The translations under genes and the position numbers were made by a program. DNA of 36,665 nucleotides from Gammaproteobacteria bacterium (lineage in GTDB: Bacteria > Pseudomonadota > Gammaproteobacteria > JAURND01), in assembly GCA_035546635.1 (NCBI GenBank), contig DASZWJ010000042.1, positions 1 through 36,665 on the forward strand, in the 5' to 3' direction. Shown here in pieces: positions 17,686 through 26,552 of the stretch (position 1 is the first letter of the stretch; each line of letters starts with the position of its first letter). The notes beneath the pieces are model-generated. The model did not search any database. It worked only from the letters and a program-made list of their open reading frames with translations, and was not told the origin of the DNA.

Positions 17686-18662
17686 GCTGGAAATGGATAG
17701 GTGTATTAGTGACTTTGTTGGTGGCAGTGTCCTCCAGTTCGGCAAGCACCACACCATGCACTGGACGCTTGGTCAATCCCGTCACAGATATCTGCTGGGA
17801 TTGCTTGTTGCCTATCACTATCGGCTCTACGACGGTTGTATCAGGCCATAATCCCGATACTCCGAATCCAGGTTCACCTGTTTGTATCTGCCCTGGTAAC
17901 CTCATTCCGCAGGTTGGCACCTCATTAGGTTACTGGGAACCAATGGCGCTAGTAGATGTAACTCGCTCACCTTATTGCCTAGTGAATTTAGGCGGTATAC
18001 GAATCAGCAGCAGCCCCAACGATGGCGCAGTCGCGGTCGACAACGTCAATGAAAATACCAGCTTCTTCTATGTGCATTGGTATAACTTTCCAGTCATGCA
18101 AATACTCAATGAATTCAGCAGTGCCTGTCGGGAAGGTGGAGACTTCTCACTGACCTACTTAAGTGAACTGGATCCCACCTGGGAAGATGATACGTTAGCC
18201 TTAACGCTATATCCCGAAACCACACAATTTGCGAATCTCACTTCACAAATGGCCTGTAGTGAAGATGCACTTGCTGCCAGTGCTGGCTTACCTAATGACC
18301 AGCTATTTTGGTGTGCTGGAGCGCAGGGAGCAATGTATCCGCTCACGGGACATGTGGGTGAGCATATTGGTGGCGTGCAAGCCAGTGTATTACTCAGCGA
18401 ACGCTTGGCGTTTAAACTGCATCGCATGGGACAAGTTTCGGACAGCAGTGCCTCAAATTTATGTAGCTCTAGCATAAAGCCGATTATGCCAAAATCAAGA
18501 TATCGTTATCAGATGGTGAATCCAACACCTACCATCTCCAGCACGGGTTGTCAGCCATTCGGGCGTACCACAATGACTTGGGGTGCAACATTAGAACCAC
18601 CTACCATCGCTGAAAATTATGGTTATTTAATATGGCGTAAGAGGAATTGCTGCTCATTTTAA
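17682..18662 (+). CDS. traU: Mating-pair stabilisation protein TraU
   Basis: 326 residues, the family length. A signal peptide (SWKWIGVLVTLLVAVSSSSA) is followed by a cysteine-rich periplasmic protein: CTGRLVNPVTDICWDCLLPI, VCICPG, GYWEPMALVDVTRSPYCL and a C-terminal YLIWRKRNCC. The cysteines are probably disulfide-bonded. TraU acts in DNA transfer and mating-pair formation. The coding frame is complete, so the antisense gene that follows did not damage it. Confidence 0.95.
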   Translation: MSWKWIGVLVTLLVAVSSSSASTTPCTGRLVNPVTDICWDCLLPITIGSTTVVSGHNPDTPNPGSPVCICPGNLIPQVGTSLGYWEPMALVDVTRSPYCLVNLGGIRISSSPNDGAVAVDNVNENTSFFYVHWYNFPVMQILNEFSSACREGGDFSLTYLSELDPTWEDDTLALTLYPETTQFANLTSQMACSEDALAASAGLPNDQLFWCAGAQGAMYPLTGHVGEHIGGVQASVLLSERLAFKLHRMGQVSDSSASNLCSSSIKPIMPKSRYRYQMVNPTPTISSTGCQPFGRTTMTWGATLEPPTIAENYGYLIWRKRNCCSF

Positions 18663-18670
18663 ATAATGAA

Positions 18671-18712
18671 CGTATACTTTAAATATCATACAAATAATCT
18701 TTAAAGTATACG
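18671..18712. terminator. Perfect 13-bp inverted repeat between convergent genes, likely bidirectional terminator
   Basis: CGTATACTTTAAA (18671-18683) and TTTAAAGTATACG (18700-18712) are exact reverse complements separated by 16 bases. The right arm abuts the stop codon of the antisense ApeA-like gene, and the left arm begins 8 bases after traU ends. It is AT-rich with no T-run beyond the arms. A bidirectional terminator or a trace of how the gene was inserted both fit. Confidence 0.55.
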
Positions 18713-20068
18713 CTAAATTTTACTGATTTCTTTTTCCTTAAAAGATTCTATTACTTTACTTGGTATTCCTAAGTCTTTATAAATGTAAGCAGTTATAATA
18801 ATATCAAGACATTTGCAAATATCAAAAAGTTCTAGTGAAGAGAGTTTCAACATGTGATTTTTGGGTTTGCCCGCATGTGCTATTTCATTTCTTAAATTAC
18901 CAATAGCTTTACCTAATGTAATATTTTCTTTATCAATTTTAAGAAGATTTTTTAAGGTTTTTTGAAGAGCAGCTCCGCTATATAAATCAATTGCATAACT
19001 ATATCTATTTTCGTAATTATATTTTTTATTCCTATCTTTGGTATTATGATATATTTCTTCCAAAATAGCCGTCAAGAAAACATATTCAGATCTAACTTCA
19101 TATTCATAGAAAGGAGAAAAGCCTGTATAATTTGCAATCTTTTGAATAAAAGTATTATACTGATCAAAATATTTTTTCATCCAAGTTGTTAAAATAGTTT
19201 TCATATCTACAGTAAATGGAGTTATGATTAAATGCTGATGAACAATTTCGGATTTAGATAACTCTAAAATTCCGTTCCTAAAATCCGTAAACCCAATTAG
19301 CATTGGCAACTGCTGATCTTCTCTGGTCTTATCTTTGGTTTCGATTATTATACGCATCTCAATGGGACGAACAGGAAGATAAAGCAAAAAAGACAGAAAT
19401 TCATACAAAGACTTTATTATCAGAAACAATTCATTAATATTTTTTTTATTTGTTGCTAAGATTCTAAGCATCGATTTCACATCAGTTCTGAATGCAATAT
19501 TATAATTTCCGTGGCTTACTTTTAAAGCATTAAAGAAATCTTGTATTTTATCAAAAATATCTTGATCGCTAGTGTTAAATCTATCAACAAAATCCTGGTT
19601 AAGCCACTCATAGTATTCGTAATTTATTATTGAAATTTCAATGTCTTTATTGTGGAATAGCTTTTTATCTTTTAATTCAGCTTTTTTTACATTTTTTCTC
19701 AAACCTTTTGGGCAACAAAATTCTTGGAAAAATGTAAAATCGGCAATGATACCGCAAAATAATTGATTCTGATGCACATGCTTTCCGAATATTCCAAAAT
19801 TAACCCTTTCCCTATAAGTAAAGATGTTTATGTTCATGCCTGTTAGATTCATATTGAAATTGCCGAAAAGAGTGCATTTCTGTCCATTTTCTAAAACCCC
19901 ATGTAAACATCCAGTCGGCTTGATTTTTTGACTTGTTTCGAGAAAAAATTCCAAATAGAAGCCATCTTCTGGTTGATAAATCAGCTTTCCATTAAATTTA
20001 AGAGATTCATCGGTATAAAAAAACAATCCTTGCCAATTATAGCTATTAAATTGATTTAAATTTTTCAT
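18713..20068 (-). CDS. ApeA-like HEPN-domain protein, candidate anti-phage gene
   Basis: 451 residues. The N-terminal part (NWQGLFFYTDESLKFNGKL; CLHGVLENGQKCTLFG near 60) matches the pattern of ApeA N-terminal beta domains. The C-terminus is helical, with the HEPN ribonuclease motif R-x4-H at Arg393-Asn-Glu-Ile-Ala-His398. Known ApeA proteins are single-gene anti-phage systems thought to act by RNA cleavage. The gene is antisense within the transfer operon, between traU and trbC, with its own AAAGGACT ribosome site. It is far more AT-rich than the tra genes, which suggests later acquisition. The family call is from remembered pattern; a plain HEPN protein of other role is the alternative. Confidence 0.72.
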   Translation of the reverse strand: MKNLNQFNSYNWQGLFFYTDESLKFNGKLIYQPEDGFYLEFFLETSQKIKPTGCLHGVLENGQKCTLFGNFNMNLTGMNINIFTYRERVNFGIFGKHVHQNQLFCGIIADFTFFQEFCCPKGLRKNVKKAELKDKKLFHNKDIEISIINYEYYEWLNQDFVDRFNTSDQDIFDKIQDFFNALKVSHGNYNIAFRTDVKSMLRILATNKKNINELFLIIKSLYEFLSFLLYLPVRPIEMRIIIETKDKTREDQQLPMLIGFTDFRNGILELSKSEIVHQHLIITPFTVDMKTILTTWMKKYFDQYNTFIQKIANYTGFSPFYEYEVRSEYVFLTAILEEIYHNTKDRNKKYNYENRYSYAIDLYSGAALQKTLKNLLKIDKENITLGKAIGNLRNEIAHAGKPKNHMLKLSSLELFDICKCLDIIITAYIYKDLGIPSKVIESFKEKEISKI

Positions 20069-20152
20069 AAGAGTCCTTTAATTTAATTGAGTAAGAAATA
20101 TTTATTAGAATAATAGTTTCAAGTGGATTACAAATAGCCTTTAGAGATTTAT

Positions 20153-20662
20153 ATGTTTACTATAATTCGTACCATCTTTGTGTTAAGTTTTTTCATGGTT
20201 GCAGATAATAGTTTTGCCAAAACTGAGGCTAGCCAAGTGACTGAATCTAAAATGAGCAAAAATGCAGTATTGATTTTTGTATCATTTTCAATGCCACCTG
20301 CCAGTTTAACACAATGGTTCAATCAAGCAGAAAAAATACAAGCACCTTTGATAATACGCGGCTTAGTTAATCAATCTTTCCAACAAACACAGACACAGAT
20401 TCATGGATTGCTTACAGAACACTCTGGGTGGGTTATTTTAGATCCACACTTGTTTGATCAGTATCAAATTAACCAGGTTCCTGCAGTGGTGGTGCGCGAT
20501 ACTTCTACCTCCTGTTCACCAGATCAAAGCTGCATTTATCCCTATGACATAGTGTATGGCAATGTGAATTTGGAATATGCGCTGCAAACCATAGCTCAGC
20601 GAGGCGATAACATCGCCATTGCACAGACCTTATTACAAAAATTGCGAGAAAATGGTTCATGA
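20153..20662 (+). CDS. trbC: F-type pilus assembly protein TrbC
   Basis: 169 residues with a signal peptide ending near NSFAK. The thioredoxin-like core, without a CxxC pair in the usual place, includes LIFVSFSMPPASLTQWF near 42, APLIIRGLVNQSF near 64 and QVPAVVVRD near 107. TrbC is periplasmic and works with TraW and TraU. Its stop overlaps traF as ATGA, leaving no room for traN, which normally sits here in F. Confidence 0.92.
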   Translation: MFTIIRTIFVLSFFMVADNSFAKTEASQVTESKMSKNAVLIFVSFSMPPASLTQWFNQAEKIQAPLIIRGLVNQSFQQTQTQIHGLLTEHSGWVILDPHLFDQYQINQVPAVVVRDTSTSCSPDQSCIYPYDIVYGNVNLEYALQTIAQRGDNIAIAQTLLQKLRENGS

Positions 20663-21405
20663 AACTATGGGTTTTAACTCTGATGTTATTCTCTTGTTTT
20701 TGTTCTACTGTCCTTGCAGATGACTTCTGGGAACAACATGCAGTTGGCTGGCACTGGTACCAGGATCCAAGGGCAAATCAAACTCCCTCAGCACCTATGG
20801 ATCCTGTCCAAATTATGGAAACATGGCAGCGGCAAGTCAAATATTCACTAGACCAAGCGATTTTAGACCCCACCCCAGACAATGTACGTAACTATATCAC
20901 CTTGCAAAATCAGATCAGCTCACAAGCCAGCCAATTTGCCCAAACTTGGCAAGCAGTATTACTAAGCTATCCGCAACTCGATTACTCTTTGAAACATCCC
21001 ACTAATAATGTCGCCAAACAAATCTACCTCGATCAACAGCAACAGGATGAAACCACTGCAATCCAGCAATTAGCTCAACATAGCGGCTTATTCTTTTTCT
21101 ACCGCAGCACTTGTCCCTATTGCCAACGCTTCGCACCCATTGTGAAAGATTTTTCTCAACGCTATAGCATTACAGTGGTTCCGATTACCACCGATGGGAT
21201 TGCACTGCCTAGCTTTCCTGCCTCTCGAATCGATCAAGGTCAGGCAGCTCACTTCAATGTCACTGAGGAACCGGCGTTGTTCACGGTTGATCCCTATACG
21301 CATCAAGCCGTACCTGTGGGTTATGGTTTGATGACCGAAGATGAATTGCGCCAACGCATATTGCATATTGCACAAAATTGGCAAAAATCAGGAGTGAGTC
21401 CATGA
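20659..21405 (+). CDS. traF: Pilus assembly protein TraF with thioredoxin-like CPYC site
   Basis: 248 residues. A signal peptide ends near VLADD; a helical domain (FWEQHAVGWHWYQDP near 23) is followed by a thioredoxin-like fold with FFYRSTCPYCQRFAP, Cys152 and Cys155 intact. In F, TraF lacks this active pair and the oxidoreductase role is given to TrbB; here TraF itself may be redox-active in disulfide folding of TraH and TraU. TrbB was not found. The start overlaps trbC, and the end overlaps traH as ATGA. Confidence 0.92.
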   Translation: MKLWVLTLMLFSCFCSTVLADDFWEQHAVGWHWYQDPRANQTPSAPMDPVQIMETWQRQVKYSLDQAILDPTPDNVRNYITLQNQISSQASQFAQTWQAVLLSYPQLDYSLKHPTNNVAKQIYLDQQQQDETTAIQQLAQHSGLFFFYRSTCPYCQRFAPIVKDFSQRYSITVVPITTDGIALPSFPASRIDQGQAAHFNVTEEPALFTVDPYTHQAVPVGYGLMTEDELRQRILHIAQNWQKSGVSP

Positions 21406-22799
21406 GAAAAGTAATAGTCTTATTTTCCATGTGGATCGTAATAGCACCAGCCTTTGCCAGCATTAATTCAGATTTAAATAACTTCTTTAATGGTATGGGT
21501 TTTTCCAATAATGAAACAGCACCCAATGCTTACCATAGTCAGGAAGCCGGTTATTACAGCGGCGGCAGTCTATTTGCGCGGGATAGCGTGCGAGATGTGC
21601 AAATAGTTCAGGTGGATTTACCCAGCTTTCGTTCCGGTTGCGGGGGGATTGATCTATTTACCGGTGGATTTTCATATGTAAATTCTAAGCAACTGGTCGA
21701 TGCCATGCAAAATATCATCAACAATTCACTTGGGTACGCATTTAATTTAGCGCTAGAGAGTACAACCCCCGAAATTGCCAATGTGATGAAATACATCAAT
21801 ACGCTGTCTAATGACATCAATCGCGCCAACATTAACTCTTGCGAAACTGCCGCAGGTCTAGTCGGTGCAGCTTGGCCGAAGACCCATGTAGCCCAGCAAC
21901 AAGTTTGCCAGGATATCGGCACTAACAATGGGATATTTACTGATTGGGCAGCTGCTCGCGAAGGTTGCAGCACCGGTGGTGATATGACTCCCATTCTAAA
22001 TGGGGCAAGTAACAACCCCAATTATAAGAGCATGTTATTGGCTAATGGCAATATTGCATGGAAAGCTATCCAACAAAATAGCTTTTTAAGCAGTGATGTG
22101 CAGCTTGCCGAATTATTCATGTCCTTGTCTGGGACAATCATTGTTCAGGGTGGCGGTAACGATAAAACGGGGAACCAATTCAAAGTATTATCTTCTTTGG
22201 CAGCTGATGATCAATTGTTGAAAGCATTGTTGCATGGCGGCTCTGCGAAAATCTATGCTTGTGATACGACATCAGGTGATGGCTGTTTAAACCCTTCTAT
22301 TCAAACTATTTCTATCTCGCAAGATGCAGGTTTACAAACACAAGTGGCTAAGCTGCTAAATGATATGACAGATAAAATTTTATCAGACACAGCATTGACT
22401 CAAGAAGAAATTGGTTTGTTGCAAGCGACCCGTTTACCGATTTATAAAATGCTCAATGTGCAAAGTGCGTTTGCTGGTGATAAATCTATCTTAGATCTCA
22501 CCAGTTATGCTGATGTCATAGCGACTGACATACTGTTTCAATATTTGGATGAAAATTTATCCGTGGTGCATACCAGTGTAGGAAGTCTGCAATATCCAGA
22601 TAACATTATGGCGCAATTTGAGAGCAGCATTAGCCAAGCGCGAACTGGAATTCGCGCTGCTCAACAAAACGCATATGCGCAGATCGCCATTGCCAGTCAA
22701 TTGATTGAGCAGACACAAAATATTGAACAAATGTTGGCAGGTCAATTATCAGCGCAACTGACAAATACTTTAAAATGGGCTGATAATTTGCGAGAATAA
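21402..22799 (+). CDS. traH: Pilus assembly protein TraH
   Basis: 465 residues from the ATG at 21402 (AGGAG site), overlapping traF as ATGA. A signal peptide (KVIVLFSMWIVIAPAFA) precedes the conserved LNNFFNGMGFSNNETAPNAY, FRSGCGGIDLFTGGFSYVNS and NSCETAAG. A C-terminal helical region follows (about 400-465). TraH is periplasmic and outer-membrane associated, needed for pilus extension and mating-pair stabilisation. The frame is intact despite the antisense gene just after it. Confidence 0.95.
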   Translation: MRKVIVLFSMWIVIAPAFASINSDLNNFFNGMGFSNNETAPNAYHSQEAGYYSGGSLFARDSVRDVQIVQVDLPSFRSGCGGIDLFTGGFSYVNSKQLVDAMQNIINNSLGYAFNLALESTTPEIANVMKYINTLSNDINRANINSCETAAGLVGAAWPKTHVAQQQVCQDIGTNNGIFTDWAAAREGCSTGGDMTPILNGASNNPNYKSMLLANGNIAWKAIQQNSFLSSDVQLAELFMSLSGTIIVQGGGNDKTGNQFKVLSSLAADDQLLKALLHGGSAKIYACDTTSGDGCLNPSIQTISISQDAGLQTQVAKLLNDMTDKILSDTALTQEEIGLLQATRLPIYKMLNVQSAFAGDKSILDLTSYADVIATDILFQYLDENLSVVHTSVGSLQYPDNIMAQFESSISQARTGIRAAQQNAYAQIAIASQLIEQTQNIEQMLAGQLSAQLTNTLKWADNLRE

Positions 22800-22852
22800 T
22801 TTGTTAAAAAAATTTATTCATTTTAAGCAATAACAATGTCGAAAATCTTATA

Positions 22853-23371
22853 CTAATCATCATTCTTATCTAAAAAAATTGCTGATTTCCACTCATGAAG
22901 AAAATTTTTTCCTTTTTCTGTAATGATATAAGTTTTCGGTGCGAGACCTATTATATTGGCTCCTGTTTTTCCATCGTGAACCAAAAGTCCATCTTTGATT
23001 AAATACATAATATCAATATCACGATCTAAAAGAGGTAGAGTTTTGTCTGCTTCTGGGTTATCTAAAAAATATTCCAAAATACGTTTCTCATATGAGTTGT
23101 ATCTATGATTCAGTACCATGAGATTTTTTTTAATATTTATCATTTCTTCTAGCGTCATATATTTTTCTTTTTTGTCATGAAATCTTCCATGGCAATTTTT
23201 ACAAAGTATTATTAAATTGAAAAAATCATTTTTACCATTATTTTTGACTGGATTAATATGCGCATGTTCTAAAGGTGAGTTTGCACGGCAAGTTGGTATT
23301 GCACAACGCCATCCGACTTCTCGCATTAATTCTCTTTTAAGTTTTTCTGGTATAGATTTTCTTTTGTTCAT
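22853..23371 (-). CDS. HNH endonuclease-like protein antisense within the tra operon
   Basis: 172 residues, ATG at 23371 with an AAAGGA site. Residues 23-65 carry the HNH fold: a zinc-binding Cys23-x4-Cys28, the EHAHI stretch (His36, His38), Asn52, then Cys57-x2-Cys60-His61 and His65. A C-terminal winged-helix-like part (LIKDGLLVHDGKTGAN, YIITEKGKNFL) follows, reminiscent of DNA-binding modules. It is AT-rich, unlike its tra neighbours, and sits antisense between traH and traG. It may be a standalone nuclease with a defence or competition role, or a homing-type passenger; the target is unknown. Confidence 0.8.
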   Translation of the reverse strand: MNKRKSIPEKLKRELMREVGWRCAIPTCRANSPLEHAHINPVKNNGKNDFFNLIILCKNCHGRFHDKKEKYMTLEEMINIKKNLMVLNHRYNSYEKRILEYFLDNPEADKTLPLLDRDIDIMYLIKDGLLVHDGKTGANIIGLAPKTYIITEKGKNFLHEWKSAIFLDKNDD

Positions 23372-23394
23372 TTTTGATCCTTTAAAATTTAAAT

Positions 23395-23423
23395 TTTTAA
23401 TAAATTTACATTGCCTAATTCAA
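23395..23423 (-). promoter_or_regulatory. Possible promoter of the HNH gene
   Basis: Read on the minus strand, TTGAAT (23418-23423) lies 17 bases before TTAAAA (23395-23400), which lies about 24 bases before the ATG at 23371. The match to sigma-70 consensus is moderate. Confidence 0.3.
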
Positions 23424-23519
23424 CTGTAAAATCCTATTGCGTTAAATTTTTTAAGATAAAAAAATAGAGAGAGTTTATTATTTTTCAACAAAGAATATTT
23501 ATTGGTGGCAGGCAAGTAT

Positions 23520-26168
23520 ATGGCTCTAGAATTTTCTGTTGTCACTTATGGTAATGGCGATATCTTGCGCGAAGTATTTAACGCCATCGCCGCTACCATG
23601 AACAGTGATTCCGTTTATAGCACATTGATCCACCTGGCTATTGGTTTGGCTGGTGTCTGGACAATGCTGGATTTAATTCATAAACGCAATTTAACTGTAT
23701 TAGTACGCTGGTTCGCTCTATATTATCTGGCATTTTACGTGGTGTTCTTTCCCAAGGCTACCGTTAACATTATCGATCGGGTTGCACAAGGTAAAGTTTA
23801 TACTGTCGATAATGTGCCCTTGGGTCTAGCCGCGTTAGCAAGTTACACCAGTGTTATAGGTGACAGCTTAACGCAATTAACTGAACAAAATTTTTCCCTC
23901 CCTGATGATTTGCGCTACGGTCAAACTGGCATGGTAATGGCTTCTAGCTTAGTCACCGCCGCCAGCACTTTTCAGATTACTGACCCCGTCTTTGAAAATA
24001 ACCTACAAGATTTTATCAACCAATGTGTATTTTATGACCTACTGCTCAACAAATACTCTGCGCAAGACTTGTTAACAACCTCTAACATTTGGCAGTTCGT
24101 TACTCAGAATGCTTCCCCAGCCAGAGCTTTTATGTATAACAATACTGTGGTCACTTGCAAAGATGGCGTTGCTTCTTTGGCGCATGATTGGCAAACAGCC
24201 ATCGAACAAGCCGAAGAGCGCTACGGTGCCAGATTATTCCCCAACCAAGCCAATGCAAAAACCCAATTATTACAATACTTGCCGATCAGCTACAACTTCC
24301 TCACTAACTTATCCGAAGATGCTTCCAGCCTGATGCAGCAAAACATGATGGCCAATGCCCTGCAAAACGGCATCTTAGGCTGGGGTGCGCGCAGTAAAGC
24401 ACCTGCTGCCCTCGAGTCTTATGCATTCAATAAATCCCAACAGCAAAACCGTATCGGCAACCGCACTATTGGTGATATGGCCGCTTATTGGCTGCCCCTA
24501 TTAAAAAACATTTTTGAAGGCATTTTGTATGGCTCTTTCGTGTTTGTTTTTGTGATGCTGTTGTTTCCATTTGGTTTGGTGGTGCTGCGTAATTATGCGT
24601 ACTCGTTACTTTGGGTACAACTATGGGCGCCGCTTTACGCTATCATCAACTTGTTTGTAAATTTCTATGCACAATACCATAGCCTCGGTGCAACCATATT
24701 GAGTGGTGGCTCCAATGCATTAACTCTCTCAACCCTTTCCGGCTTAGCTCAGGTCAATGCCGATATGTCAGGATTAGCCGGTTACCTTTCTCTCAGCGTG
24801 CCCCTGCTGGTCACCGGCATCGTTGCCGGCATGCATCGAGTTCTGGCACATGCAGCACAATATGTGGGTGGATCTTTGCAATCCAGTTCTACCAGCAGCG
24901 CTGGAGAAGCTGCAAGCGGTAATTTCAGCTTAGCTAATACACATTTCAGCACCCATCAAGCCCACAACACCTCCGCTAATCATTTTGACACAACGGCACG
25001 GACTTTCTCCGGCATGATTACCAGTCAAATGCCAGGTGGATCCACGCTCAGTATGGCAGCCGATGGGTCAGCGATCATGAATAATCAAAGCGCCATTTCC
25101 AATCTCGGCACAACAATTAAGTTAGCTTCATCTATTCGCGCCACTGCAATGCAACAGGCTGATAGTTCTTATTCCGCAGCGCTAAGCCATCAACAAGCCT
25201 ATAGCGATGCGATGTCAGAGGCCGAGCGAGGTGTTCTGGAGCTTAGTTTACAACAAGGAATTTCACAATCGCACGGGCAATCATTTGTAACCAGTAATAG
25301 TGCCAGCGCTACGCAAGCGCTGAGCCAAGTGGTACAGCAAAGTAATCGTGTAACAGATGGTAAAAGTAATTCCGATACTGCTTCCAGAGGTCATACTACA
25401 ACAATAGGCGCACAAGCCAGCGTGGGAGCTGGACTACCTGGCGTTAGTCCAGTCCAAGCCTCCATATCAGCCAGTGGCGGTATCAGTGAAAGCTGGGCGG
25501 GTACTCATGCAGAGCAGAAATCACATTCCACTTCACAAGAATTAAGTCATAACGCCAGTTACAGCCAAAATGTGGATAATGTGATGCGAGCAGTTTCGGA
25601 AGGAAGTTATCGAGCTTCTACTGAGCAAGGAGAACGATTGTTGCATAATATTTCATTATCATTAGAGCGTGCGCATCAGGAGCAAGTATCTGCGAACAGT
25701 CAATTTCAACAAGCACAAACTTATAGAGAAGTCGCAAGTGTTGCCGAGGAAAATATGACAACTATCGACAGTAATGCAACACAGGAGTTTATGGGACAGT
25801 TGCAGCACAGCGGACAGTCCATGCGTGCGATAGAGCAGACAATGGTTAACCATCCACAACAGGCGCAAGCGATGGCGGATCAGTTTGTGCAGACAAAAAC
25901 GCAGGAATATCTGGCGCATTTTCATCAACAAGAAGCGTCAACTCCAGCTAAAGTGGCACAGGAGTTTAAGGAGAACAATCAATCTCTCAGCGTCGAGAAA
26001 CAGCACAATAACCCAATAGCCGCTTATCAATCTAATCAGGAAAAAATAACCGAGAAAGCTGATAAATCAGGTTTAGCGTCAAATATTTCCACTGATAAAA
26101 TATCTGCGGGCAATACTATGACTCATCCAGTTAATACTGTTTCAGAGAAAGCGGTTAACAAAAAATGA
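23520..26168 (+). CDS. traG: Mating-pair stabilisation and entry-exclusion target TraG
   Basis: 882 residues from the ATG at 23520; a GTG at 23502 is possible but less likely. The N-terminal half holds several membrane helices (about residues 36-75 and 330-440, including FVFVFVMLLFPFGLVVL). The C-terminal half (about 450-880) is polar, rich in Ser, Gln and Ala, and would be periplasmic. TraG takes part in pilus assembly and mating-pair stabilisation; in F its periplasmic part interacts with the recipient entry-exclusion protein. It is complete. Confidence 0.93.
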   Translation: MALEFSVVTYGNGDILREVFNAIAATMNSDSVYSTLIHLAIGLAGVWTMLDLIHKRNLTVLVRWFALYYLAFYVVFFPKATVNIIDRVAQGKVYTVDNVPLGLAALASYTSVIGDSLTQLTEQNFSLPDDLRYGQTGMVMASSLVTAASTFQITDPVFENNLQDFINQCVFYDLLLNKYSAQDLLTTSNIWQFVTQNASPARAFMYNNTVVTCKDGVASLAHDWQTAIEQAEERYGARLFPNQANAKTQLLQYLPISYNFLTNLSEDASSLMQQNMMANALQNGILGWGARSKAPAALESYAFNKSQQQNRIGNRTIGDMAAYWLPLLKNIFEGILYGSFVFVFVMLLFPFGLVVLRNYAYSLLWVQLWAPLYAIINLFVNFYAQYHSLGATILSGGSNALTLSTLSGLAQVNADMSGLAGYLSLSVPLLVTGIVAGMHRVLAHAAQYVGGSLQSSSTSSAGEAASGNFSLANTHFSTHQAHNTSANHFDTTARTFSGMITSQMPGGSTLSMAADGSAIMNNQSAISNLGTTIKLASSIRATAMQQADSSYSAALSHQQAYSDAMSEAERGVLELSLQQGISQSHGQSFVTSNSASATQALSQVVQQSNRVTDGKSNSDTASRGHTTTIGAQASVGAGLPGVSPVQASISASGGISESWAGTHAEQKSHSTSQELSHNASYSQNVDNVMRAVSEGSYRASTEQGERLLHNISLSLERAHQEQVSANSQFQQAQTYREVASVAEENMTTIDSNATQEFMGQLQHSGQSMRAIEQTMVNHPQQAQAMADQFVQTKTQEYLAHFHQQEASTPAKVAQEFKENNQSLSVEKQHNNPIAAYQSNQEKITEKADKSGLASNISTDKISAGNTMTHPVNTVSEKAVNKK

Positions 26169-26552
26169 TCTTGCGCCAAGAATATTTGATTTTTATGATG
26201 AGTAATGATGCAAGTGTCAGGTGGTTTGTTTTTACATGTCAAACATGTGAGTAACATGAGTAAGGACGTAAACGAAATTTTAAGATCAGAAGCAGTGCAT
26301 TAACTAAAGCATCCCGCCTTCCTGGTCAATCAAGAATAGAGAATATCAATTCTTTCTTCCTGAATAACCAGGCGCTTGGGTTCCTATTGAGCGCGAGCAT
26401 TAAAACAAAGCGGCAATTGGAAAAATGTAGGCCATAGGATTATCATGAAAAAAACTTTAGTTTTTTAGTAAAGTTTAATGATAGACCTAAGTAAAGCAGT
26501 CCAATTTAGTGTTTTATTCACAAATATAAGCTCCTCAAAACACATAATCCTC
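26169..26552 (+). other. traG-traD intergenic region with nested inverted repeats
   Basis: About 310-380 bases without a gene. CCTGGT (26321-26326) pairs with ACCAGG (26367-26372), enclosing AAGAAT (26332-26337) and ATTCTT (26349-26354). A further GCGCT/AGCGC pair spans 26372-26394. This may be an mRNA structure that tunes traD expression, since traD has no strong ribosome site. TraS and TraT, which sit here in F, are not present. Confidence 0.4.

Noticed and set aside
21608..22021. 137-residue minus-strand frame inside traH
   Set aside because: It lies wholly inside a well-supported gene, with no ribosome site and unnatural composition.
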